Assembly: GCA_905233865.1 (NCBI GenBank)
Contig: CAJOGH010000147.1
Span: 1 to 9,380, forward strand
Source: an uncultured Atopobiaceae bacterium
GTDB lineage: Bacteria; Actinomycetota; Coriobacteriia; Coriobacteriales; Atopobiaceae
Length of the DNA: 9,380 nucleotides
Reading direction: 5' to 3'
Positions 1 through 4,697 of the stretch are shown piece after piece (the first letter of the stretch is position 1; every line of letters starts with the position of its first letter). The notes under the pieces were generated by a model. That model did no database searches and was not told the DNA's origin. It saw nothing but the letters and a program-made list of their open reading frames with translations. A program made the position numbers and the translations under genes.

Positions 1-7
1 GTCCCTC

Positions 8-26
8 ATATGCCCATCGTCCTGTC
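8..26. repeat. Left IS flank: palindrome arm plus direct repeat
   Basis: Positions 8-20 read ATATGCCCATCGT, the exact reverse complement of 1633-1645. Positions 20-26 read TCCTGTC, which recurs at 1620-1626. The simplest reading is that the 13-bp arm is host sequence, half of a hairpin split by the IS, and that TCCTGTC marks the recombination junction. It contains a CT dinucleotide (22-23), the core used by the IS110 member IS621. The exact breakpoint within the 7 bp cannot be set from this copy alone. Confidence 0.6.
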
Positions 27-364
27 AACTAGGTCTCCCAGGTTGATTTTTCACAGGTCGGCCTACCCCCGGTAGCTACCCCGGGGGTAGGCCTCATCGA
101 ATCTGCCCGAGGCCAGACATGCTCGCATATCCTGTGCGGGGCTTGGCCCTCGTCAAACGGACGCTCAAACGGGTTCACTCTCATATCCTTGGATACGGCC
201 TCGTGGCCGCCCACATTTCGATTCTCTGTGCCAGGCAGGGTCGCTTTTCTTTTCCTGGAAGTCTTTAGTCGCATGCCGCGCATGCACGGGACAGCCGCGA
301 GTTGCCTGTGCCTGTTCGAGTCCGCGCCCCGGGCGGATGGGATGTCTCTATGTGCGGGGCGTGC
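27..364. other. 3' non-coding part of the IS110 element
   Basis: This stretch of about 340 bp lies downstream of the transposase stop and holds no convincing gene; an 84-codon minus-strand frame (29-283) lacks recognisable features. It contains a strong perfect hairpin (60-93) and smaller dyads: TATCC/GGATA at 184-195 and two GCATGC palindromes at 271-276 and 280-285. IS1111-group members of this family encode their guide RNA downstream of the recombinase, so a non-coding RNA here cannot be excluded. No conserved RNA family was recognised. Confidence 0.5.
60..93. repeat. Perfect 13-bp hairpin near the IS right end
   Basis: Positions 60-72 (GGCCTACCCCCGG) pair perfectly with 81-93 (CCGGGGGTAGGCC) around an 8-nt loop. 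Neither strand shows a T-run after the stem, so it is not a standard intrinsic terminator. Being close to the inferred IS end, it may block read-out transcription, or be a structural element used in excision or recombination. Confidence 0.7.
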
Positions 365-1513
365 CTACGCGCCGGCCGCCCCCTCGAGCTCGGCCCGCAC
401 CTGCAGCCCGATGACCCAGATCCAGCGGACGAGCTCGTTCACCACGGCCACCTTGGCCTTATTGGGGTTCTTGTGCCTCTCGTGGGCCAGGTGGTCGTAG
501 CGCTCGTGGAGCCTCTGGTTGGCCCGCGCCGCGATCGACTGGCACGCGGGCGAGACCTCGGCGCCCCTCGGCACCACCTTCTTCCCCGAGACCCACACCG
601 CGACGGAGGAGTAGCCCTCGACCAGGGCCCGCCTGAGGTACCTGTTGCCGGCCTTGGTTATCCTGCCGTGCTTCTCACTCTCCCCGCTCGAGCCGTCGGT
701 CGGCACCGTGCCCAGCCAGCACGAGACCTTGCGCCCCGACGGGAAGCGGGCGAAGTCGCCGATCTCCACCAGGGAGAGGACCGCGTTCTCGACGTCCATG
801 CCCTTCAGGCACACCAGCGCGTCGACGTAGGGCTTGTGCTCCGGCAGCGCCGCCAGCGCGCGCACCTCGGCCTTGAGCTCCCTGACCTCCTGGCACGCGT
901 CGCGGACCTGGCGGCGGTAGGCGGCGAACGCCCTCCTCGCCGACTCCTGGGGCAGCTCGATGGAGTCGAGCCACTTCTCGAAGTCCCGGGTCCAGGCCTT
1001 CTTGGGCCTGCCCGTCCGGGTCCTCTCGCTCCACACGTGGCCGTGGCGGGTCAGGAACATGACCAGCCTCTGCTTGGCGTGCTTGGCGGTGTCGATGGCG
1101 GTGCGGTAGCAGCGCACGAGGTCGCGCTCGGCCTCCGTCTTCTCGTCGGGGACCCACACGGTGCTGTAGCCGGAGTCGGGGTTCGCGAGCTCGCGGCGTA
1201 TCGCCCTGGCGTCGAGCCTGTCGCACTTCCGCTTGCGGTCGCGGGTTGACATCGGCAGGGTCGACACGGCGATGACGACGCAGTCGAGGCCGCTCGCCCT
1301 GAGCCCGCGAGCGAGCGTGAAGCCGGTGCAGCCCGACTCGTAGCCGGCGAGGACCGGCTGGGGCAGCGTCCCCAGCCACTCGGCGACGTCCTCTGGGGTG
1401 GGGCAGCCCCTGAACGAGCGGCTGAACTCCTCGCCCGTCTCGACGTCGATGCCGCTCGCCTCGATCGACCGCGCGTGCACGTCCAGGCCTACGTAAGTCG
1501 TATAATTGCCCAT
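365..1513 (-). CDS. IS110-family DEDD transposase (recombinase)
   Basis: This is a 382-aa recombinase of the IS110 family, which cuts and rejoins DNA with a RuvC-like DEDD domain plus a C-terminal transposase domain containing a catalytic serine. The N-terminal DEDD tetrad is visible as D11 (GLDVHAR), E59 (YESG) and D98/D101 (KCDRLDARAIRR). A helical, Arg/Lys-rich middle spans about 125-225. The C-terminal Transposase_20 domain runs about 230-310, with CLKGMD, a serine pair at 275-276 and GNRYLRRALVEGY. The frame is intact with no truncation, so the protein could be active. The ATG at 1511-1513 is preceded by an AGGGG ribosome site 7 nt away, which sits inside a predicted stem (see 1516-1617). 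The protein is longer than the roughly 330-aa type members. IS110 membership is firm; the subgroup is not assigned. Confidence 0.95.
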   Translation of the reverse strand: MGNYTTYVGLDVHARSIEASGIDVETGEEFSRSFRGCPTPEDVAEWLGTLPQPVLAGYESGCTGFTLARGLRASGLDCVVIAVSTLPMSTRDRKRKCDRLDARAIRRELANPDSGYSTVWVPDEKTEAERDLVRCYRTAIDTAKHAKQRLVMFLTRHGHVWSERTRTGRPKKAWTRDFEKWLDSIELPQESARRAFAAYRRQVRDACQEVRELKAEVRALAALPEHKPYVDALVCLKGMDVENAVLSLVEIGDFARFPSGRKVSCWLGTVPTDGSSGESEKHGRITKAGNRYLRRALVEGYSSVAVWVSGKKVVPRGAEVSPACQSIAARANQRLHERYDHLAHERHKNPNKAKVAVVNELVRWIWVIGLQVRAELEGAAGA

Positions 1514-1515
1514 TG

Positions 1516-1617
1516 GGAAGCCCCTTTCTTGTTTGCGGCTCTGACAGCCAGGTGGTTAGGTACTCCTGATGTTAATCCACGCGCCTAGAAGGCTTTGATC
1601 AACAAGCAGGGGCTTCC
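1516..1617 (-). ncRNA. Candidate cloverleaf leader / bridge RNA of IS110 element
   Basis: Just upstream of the transposase ATG, the minus-strand transcript can fold as a closed multi-branch structure. The closing stem is 1516-1524 (GGAAGCCCC) with 1609-1617 (GGGGCTTCC), continued by 1528-1533 (CTTGTT) with 1601-1606 (AACAAG). Three hairpins lie inside: GGCT/AGCC (1537-1549), a GTGG..TTA type stem 1552-1558 with 1573-1580 around a 14-nt loop, and GCCT/AGGC (1583-1593). The outer stem includes the transposase Shine-Dalgarno. Known IS110 elements encode a structured bridge RNA in the non-coding DNA upstream of the recombinase, with internal loops that pair to target and donor. This position and shape match, although it is shorter than the IS621 RNA (about 177 nt). 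A translation-attenuating leader is the alternative. The pairing is seen directly; the function is inferred. Confidence 0.5.
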
Positions 1618-1619
1618 TT

Positions 1620-1645
1620 TCCTGTCTGCCCCACGATGGGCATAT
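1620..1645. repeat. Right IS flank: direct repeat plus palindrome arm
   Basis: TCCTGTC at 1620-1626 matches 20-26, and ACGATGGGCATAT at 1633-1645 is the exact reverse complement of 8-20. Rejoining the flanks gives a hairpin with a 13-bp stem and a 12-nt loop beginning CCTGTC, so the IS seems to have inserted in the loop. Confidence 0.6.
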
Positions 1646-1655
1646 CGTCTTTTAT

Positions 1656-1692
1656 CATTTTGATAATGGTACCTGTCCCCATTATCAAAATG
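1656..1692. repeat. REP-like perfect palindrome after the anti-sigma gene
   Basis: Positions 1656-1669 (CATTTTGATAATGG) pair perfectly with 1679-1692 (CCATTATCAAAATG) around a 9-nt loop containing CCTGTC. It begins directly after the anti-sigma stop codon (1693-1695). On the minus strand no T-run follows, so it is not a textbook terminator, though it could stabilise the 3' end of the mRNA. Its loop shares CCTGTC with the neighbouring hairpin that the IS split, which suggests both belong to one family of intergenic palindromes. Confidence 0.65.
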
Positions 1693-2916
1693 CTAGCCGA
1701 CGATGCCCTCGGGGTCGTCGACGCGGACTGGCGCGGTGGGCTCGGCGGGCTCCGGAGCGGGCGTGGGCGTAGGTGTGGGCGTGGGCACGGGCTCGGCAAA
1801 GATGGGCTCCGTGGGCGCGGTGGGCTCGGGGCGCTCGGGCTCAACGGTGCGCTGGTCATGCGGGGGCGTTCCCTCTGGCAGCGACTGAGGCTCCGGGTTC
1901 TCCTCCACCTGCTCCGTCTGGGGCTCGTCGTAGGTGATGGTCTGGTTCTGCGTCTGCGTCACCACGGTCGTCGTGGTGGTCTCGGTTGCCGTGGGCGCGG
2001 TCTGCTGCTGTTCGGGCTGCTGATCGCCCGGCTCCTGGTGCGGGCCGTCGGGGTGCATGACCACAGCATGCTCGGGCCTGCCGTGGTTGGGTGGCTCCTC
2101 GAAGCCGTCGCGCCACACGGGAAACCGGCCGTGCTCACAGCCCATGCGACCCTCAGCCTCAGAGATCTTGTTCTTGATGGACTGCACGAGGCCAGCGTCG
2201 TCGGACTGGATCTTGACCGTGGAAAGCCAGTCACCAGAGCCATCACGATGCTTGCGACCCATGAAGTCGCAGGCCACGTCATCAAAGGGACGGCAGTTCA
2301 TGCCAAGGCCCTCGCAGGCAAAGACGGCATCGTCACCCGTGGGCGTGCCACGGAGCACGTGACCGAACCGGTTGACGTCCACCTGGACGCTCGAGCCGTC
2401 GTCAGAGCCAAACGTGACCTCAGCCGACGGCGTGGCATAGGCGACGCCACCGCCTGCCACACTGGCGACAAGAGCCGCGCAGGCAGCGACCGCTACAATA
2501 CGCTGCCAGCGGGGGCGCCCTCCCTTGACGGGCTCCTTGGAGTGACGGGGTGCGCCGCCCTCGACGAGCTCGAGCTTGGGGGCGACCTCAGTTCCTGCAG
2601 CGACGTCCTCCGGCGTGACGATGGTCGTCACCGCGGCGGCGGCCGCGGCCTCGGGCGCTATGGCGTCTCCGGCCAGCTGGGCACCAACGTCAAACGGGAT
2701 AGTCTCGCTCGCGGCCACGTCGTAGGGCTTGGTCTCCTCGTCAGGCTGGCTCGTAGGGGCCGGCTGGCCAGCTGCGGCCAGGGCGGCGGCCAGGGCGCGG
2801 GACTTAAGCGCCTCGGGAGCGTGCAGGTCATCGAGTGCGGAGAACGCCGCACGCAGGTCCGCATCATTGGCGGCCTCCTTGTATGCGAGGTAGTCGCGCT
2901 CGTCGGCACTACTCAT
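1693..2916 (-). CDS. RsgI-like membrane anti-sigma factor
   Basis: This 407-aa single-pass membrane protein very probably holds the neighbouring ECF sigma factor inactive at the membrane. The cytoplasmic part (1-138) has an acidic, helical N-terminus (about 1-50, with LHAPEALKSRALAAALAA) and an Ala/Pro-rich linker. One membrane segment lies at about 140-161. The outside domain at about 163-265 contains VQVDVNRFGHVL, which resembles the extracytoplasmic domain of RsgI-type anti-sigma factors, and four cysteines (201, 208, 216, 260) that could form disulfides. The tail (about 270-407) is rich in Pro, Thr, Gln and Glu, with a run of Thr-Pro repeats at about 378-387 that may span the cell wall. 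Start ATG 2914-2916 has GGAGG 9 nt upstream and overlaps the sigma stop by 8 bp, implying coupled translation. The anti-sigma role rests mostly on context and topology; the ligand is unknown. Confidence 0.75.
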   Translation of the reverse strand: MSSADERDYLAYKEAANDADLRAAFSALDDLHAPEALKSRALAAALAAAGQPAPTSQPDEETKPYDVAASETIPFDVGAQLAGDAIAPEAAAAAAVTTIVTPEDVAAGTEVAPKLELVEGGAPRHSKEPVKGGRPRWQRIVAVAACAALVASVAGGGVAYATPSAEVTFGSDDGSSVQVDVNRFGHVLRGTPTGDDAVFACEGLGMNCRPFDDVACDFMGRKHRDGSGDWLSTVKIQSDDAGLVQSIKNKISEAEGRMGCEHGRFPVWRDGFEEPPNHGRPEHAVVMHPDGPHQEPGDQQPEQQQTAPTATETTTTTVVTQTQNQTITYDEPQTEQVEENPEPQSLPEGTPPHDQRTVEPERPEPTAPTEPIFAEPVPTPTPTPTPAPEPAEPTAPVRVDDPEGIVG

Positions 2917-3427
2917 GTCCCAACACCTCCTTTAGCCTCTCCCGGCCACGCGCGAGCCGCGTGTAGACCGTGTTTGTGGGAACCCCCAGCGTGGCGGCAA
3001 CGTCCGCTGCGGGCATGTTCTCGTAATACGTGAGGTAGAGAACCTCGCGATACTTGGGGTCGATCTCCTGCATGGCGTTCGTGAGCCGCTCGGCCTGCGA
3101 CTCTTGGTTGTTGACCGCGCTCTCGATGCCCCCGTCGTCATGCCGGTCACCCACCTGGCTTGCCACGTCCTCGATGCGATCGCTTGCCACAGCATCGCGC
3201 TTGCGACGTCGGAGCAGGTCACGACACACGTTTGTGGCAACGGTGATGAGCCAGGCCTTCTCGTGATCGGCACTGTCAAAGGCCGGGGCCTTGGTCGCGT
3301 AGCGCACGAAGACGTCCTGGAAGGCATCCTCCGCGTCGGCCCCGCGACCCAGATGCGCACACGCGACGCGCCACACGCAGTCTGCGTATGCCTCCATCGC
3401 GTGCTCGATGCTGGTTGCGTATGCCAA
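2909..3427 (-). CDS. ECF RNA polymerase sigma factor
   Basis: This 172-aa protein is an extracytoplasmic-function sigma-70 factor that directs RNA polymerase to a stress or envelope regulon. Region 2 spans about 11-75 (AEDAFQDVFVRYAT for core binding, then WLITVATNVCRDLLRRR, the -10 recognition helix). A charged linker follows at about 76-113. Region 4 covers about 115-168, with a helix-turn-helix (ADVAATLGVPTNTVYTRLARGRERL) that reads the -35 element. Length and layout are normal for the family. The likely start is a TTG at 3425-3427 with GGGAG 5 nt upstream (3433-3437); an in-frame ATG at 3395-3397 (residue 11) is possible but has a weak ribosome site and would cut into region 2. It overlaps the downstream anti-sigma gene, the usual arrangement for cognate pairs. 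Which ECF group it belongs to cannot be set here. Confidence 0.93.
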   Translation of the reverse strand: MAYATSIEHAMEAYADCVWRVACAHLGRGADAEDAFQDVFVRYATKAPAFDSADHEKAWLITVATNVCRDLLRRRKRDAVASDRIEDVASQVGDRHDDGGIESAVNNQESQAERLTNAMQEIDPKYREVLYLTYYENMPAADVAATLGVPTNTVYTRLARGRERLKEVLGHE

Positions 3428-3432
3428 CGGCG

Positions 3433-3437
3433 CTCCC
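3433..3437 (-). promoter_or_regulatory. Ribosome binding site supporting the TTG sigma start
   Basis: The minus strand reads GGGAG, 5 nt before the TTG at 3425-3427. No in-frame ATG or GTG lies upstream within the leader, which supports the rare start codon. Confidence 0.5.
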
Positions 3438-3843
3438 GCTTGCCCAAAGAATAAGCCTCCCCTAGCTTAAACCACTTTGCAAGCGTATGCGACGAAAGAC
3501 CAGCCAGACGGGCAGCGACGCCCGCACCCCACGGGCGTCGCCGCCGATCCCGCGCTCATCTGCGCGGGTGCACCCCTGGCCAGGGCGTCGGCGCTACCCC
3601 CCGAGTGCCGAGCCCCACACACGGGCTGCTTCCAGGTGCCCGCCGATAAGGACGGGTCGCTGGAGTCAGAACCGATGACCTCGGGGAAATCACACAGGCG
3701 AGCGGTGCGATCGCGAGAGCACGAGGCTGCCGTGCGTGCTGCGCACGTTGCTGCCATATGCCCCACCCCCGGTTGCTCGTCTGGGGATCGTTCCCCTTGG
3801 TCGTTACACCCAGAACACGCTAGGGCCGGGGCCGGCTTTCATT

Positions 3844-3861
3844 TGTGGAGACGTCTCCACA
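3844..3861. promoter_or_regulatory. Perfect 18-bp palindrome, possible operator
   Basis: TGTGGAGACGTCTCCACA is a perfect inverted repeat with no spacer. It lies immediately after the terminator of the 3912-4139 gene and at the far upstream edge of the sigma leader region. That is a natural place for an operator or promoter of the next minus-strand unit. No binding protein can be named, and no flanking promoter hexamers are convincing. Confidence 0.4.
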
Positions 3862-3865
3862 TTTT

Positions 3866-3899
3866 GCACAAAAGAAGGCCCGGGGCGGGACCCGGGCCT
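3866..3899 (-). terminator. Rho-independent terminator of the small 75-aa gene
   Basis: A 9-bp perfect stem (AGGCCCGGG 3876-3884 with CCCGGGCCT 3891-3899), loop of 6, is followed on the minus strand by TTCTTTTG. It starts 13 bp after the stop codon at 3912-3914, so it ends that gene's transcript and insulates the sigma operon from it. Confidence 0.88.
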
Positions 3900-3911
3900 G
3901 TGATGTTTTCT

Positions 3912-4139
3912 TTAGAGCTCCACGACGTGAGAGTGAAGGTCAAGACTGCGACGGAGCAGCTCGAGCTCGCCGTCGTCAAAGCCGTTGACCTCATCCCAGC
4001 CATCAAACGGGATGTGGCAGAGGGCGCGGGCGTAACTGTCGCCGTCGCGCTCGATGACGATCTCGTAGCGGCCGTCCTCGAGCTTGCCCTGGTGCGAGAA
4101 CGTGGTACCGTCCTCAAGAGTCAGGAAGGGGTAGAGCAT
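3912..4139 (-). CDS. Small acidic hypothetical protein
   Basis: This 75-aa protein is not recognised. It is soluble, with no signal peptide or membrane segment, and rich in Asp and Glu. The first half looks like alternating beta strands (LYPFLTLEDGTTFSHQ, RYEIVIERDGDSYARALCHI) and the last third like a helix (DGELELLRRSLDLHSHVV). The gene is convincing because ATG 4137-4139 has a strong AAGGAG site about 6 nt upstream (within 4144-4150), a clean terminator follows, and an operator-like dyad precedes it. It is a single-gene transcription unit facing away from the nuclease-like gene. Size and shape would suit a small regulatory or accessory protein, but nothing in the sequence assigns a job. 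Confidence 0.75.
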   Translation of the reverse strand: MLYPFLTLEDGTTFSHQGKLEDGRYEIVIERDGDSYARALCHIPFDGWDEVNGFDDGELELLRRSLDLHSHVVEL

Positions 4140-4192
4140 AGGTTCTCCTTGCGTCTTACGTTAAGGCGGGGACATTCTACATGAGTGGCAGC

Positions 4193-4212
4193 CTGGTAAA
4201 TCGATAAACCAG
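4193..4212. promoter_or_regulatory. Operator-like dyad upstream of the 75-aa gene
   Basis: CTGGTAAATCGATAAACCAG is an inverted repeat matching at 16 of 20 positions: CTGGT and ACCAG arms around a central ATCGAT. It lies 54 bp upstream of the ATG at 4137-4139. On the minus strand TAGAAT (4174-4179) between the dyad and the ribosome site is a reasonable -10, but the matching -35 position is poor. A regulator bound here would overlap the -35 region. Confidence 0.4.
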
Positions 4213-4261
4213 TGATTTAGTAACATTTGTTGACAATTCACAAATTTGCGGCGCCTTATCA

Positions 4262-4482
4262 GACGTGCACCGAGGCGGAAACCATGCAAATTTGCACGAA
4301 CTCGGCCTGAGTGCACGTCCCCATGCTCTTGTCGACAAGAGCCTGAGGAAGGAGCACCTCGTCTAGCTGCGGTTTCTCCGGCACTCCCCTCGCACAGGCC
4401 GTGCGGAGGACAAGCTTGGACGTACACCGAGACGGAAATCGTGCAAATTTGCACGAAATCGGCTTGAGTGCACGCCTTTGGG
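4262..4482. repeat. 221-bp palindromic repeat element, copy A
   Basis: Copy A of a 221-bp direct repeat; copy B is at 5711-5931, with about 210 of 221 positions identical by eye. It contains two 58-bp near-palindromes, P1 (4262-4319) and P2 (4419-4476). Each opens GACGTGCAC (GACGTACAC in P2), centres on TGCAAATTTGCA and closes GTGCACG. Between them are an 18-bp perfect palindrome GCTCTTGTCGACAAGAGC (4325-4342) and a bulged hairpin (4388-4409, GCAC/GTGC). It lies between the divergent 75-aa and nuclease-like genes. Short frames through it are translations of the repeat, not genes. It resembles a REP/BIME or MITE-like element. Confidence 0.9.
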
Positions 4483-4697
4483 TAGTGAGGACGATTCCCA
4501 AACAAAAATCTTCCGTCAAATAGTGACATCAATCTTCAAACGCCTGACCAGCGAATTCCAGATATTAAATTTAGAAAGGTTACCCCCAACCCGCAAAAAG
4601 GTTGCTTTTTTAACACGTAGTTGTATGCGCGAATAGACAAATCTGTTTGACCCGTCTGCTAGAACAGTCTCAAACGAACTGACAGGGGGTGCGCAAC
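4483..4697 (+). promoter_or_regulatory. AT-rich upstream region of the nuclease-like gene
   Basis: This 215-bp leader is visibly richer in A and T than anything else in the window. It holds a weak terminator-like hairpin (CAACC 4587-4591 with GGTTG 4600-4604, then C and six T) that could act as an attenuator. A GTTTGA/TCAAAC inverted repeat lies at 4645-4650 and 4670-4675. The promoter is presumably here, but no well-spaced -35/-10 pair stands out. The base composition suggests acquired DNA. Confidence 0.45.
4684..4689 (+). promoter_or_regulatory. Ribosome binding site deciding the nuclease-like start
   Basis: AGGGGG at 4684-4689 sits 8 nt before ATG 4698. A GTG at 4689-4691 in the same frame overlaps this site and has no ribosome site of its own, so the ATG is preferred. 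Confidence 0.65.

Larger units (their letters stand above)
21..1626 (-). mobile_element. IS110-family insertion sequence
   Basis: This element of about 1.6 kb carries one recombinase gene (365-1513, minus strand). There is about 113 bp of non-coding DNA on its 5' side and about 340 bp on its 3' side. The ends are inferred from the 7-bp repeat TCCTGTC at 20-26 and 1620-1626, and from the fact that deleting one repeat unit plus the interior restores a 13-bp hairpin arm pair (8-20 and 1633-1645). IS110 elements usually lack true terminal inverted repeats and recombine at a short shared core, which agrees with what is seen. The 3' non-coding part is longer than expected for the group, so the left boundary is less certain than the right. 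Confidence 0.75.
3428..3865. other. Gene-free, hairpin-rich region upstream of sigma operon
   Basis: No open frame here looks like a real protein. The DNA is dense in strong dyads: a perfect 10-bp stem GCGACGCCCG 3515-3524 with 3532-3541; a perfect 7-bp stem CCCGCGC 3549-3555 with 3562-3568; the palindrome CCCTGGCCAGGG 3574-3585; weaker stems around 3588-3612 and 3613-3632; and GGGGA/TCCCC at 3783-3796. On the minus strand it lies directly upstream of the sigma gene, so it could be a structured 5' leader or a separate RNA. It was compared by eye with RNase P RNA, tmRNA, SRP RNA and common riboswitch cores without a match. The promoter of the sigma operon is probably in or just upstream of this stretch, but no clear -35/-10 pair was found. 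Confidence 0.4.

Noticed and set aside
302..1249. Long plus-strand open frame opposite the transposase
   Set aside because: It is antisense to a clear IS110 recombinase; the translation is Arg/Leu/Gly-rich with no domain pattern, typical of GC-rich shadow frames.
1656..1692. Intrinsic terminator of the anti-sigma gene
   Set aside because: The stem is perfect but no T-run follows on either strand, so it is recorded as a palindrome instead.
1636..3033. 465-codon plus-strand open frame opposite the sigma/anti-sigma genes
   Set aside because: It covers two coupled minus-strand genes with good ribosome sites, and its own translation is compositionally biased and motif-free.
3620..3720. Possible cobalamin or other riboswitch (GGAGTCAGAACC resembles the end of a B12 element)
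   Set aside because: The conserved cobalamin core is absent, and no downstream plus-strand gene would be controlled. Other common riboswitch cores were not found either.
3467..3766. 99-codon minus-strand frame upstream of the sigma gene
   Set aside because: It is Cys/Ser/Arg/Ala-rich without secondary-structure pattern, with no good ribosome site, and overlaps strong hairpins.
3477..4184. 235-codon plus-strand frame over the hairpin-rich region
   Set aside because: It runs through a terminator, a perfect palindrome and the antisense of the 75-aa gene, and shows no fold-like pattern.
4230..4261. Plus-strand promoter starting with a perfect TTGACA (4230-4235)
   Set aside because: No acceptable -10 hexamer lies at 16-18 bp; it would read into the repeat about 450 bp before the nearest gene.
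4161..4532. Minus-strand frames through the 221-bp repeats (also 5682-5903 and 5827-6105)
   Set aside because: They are translations of the palindromic repeat, with the same peptide appearing in every copy; no ribosome sites.
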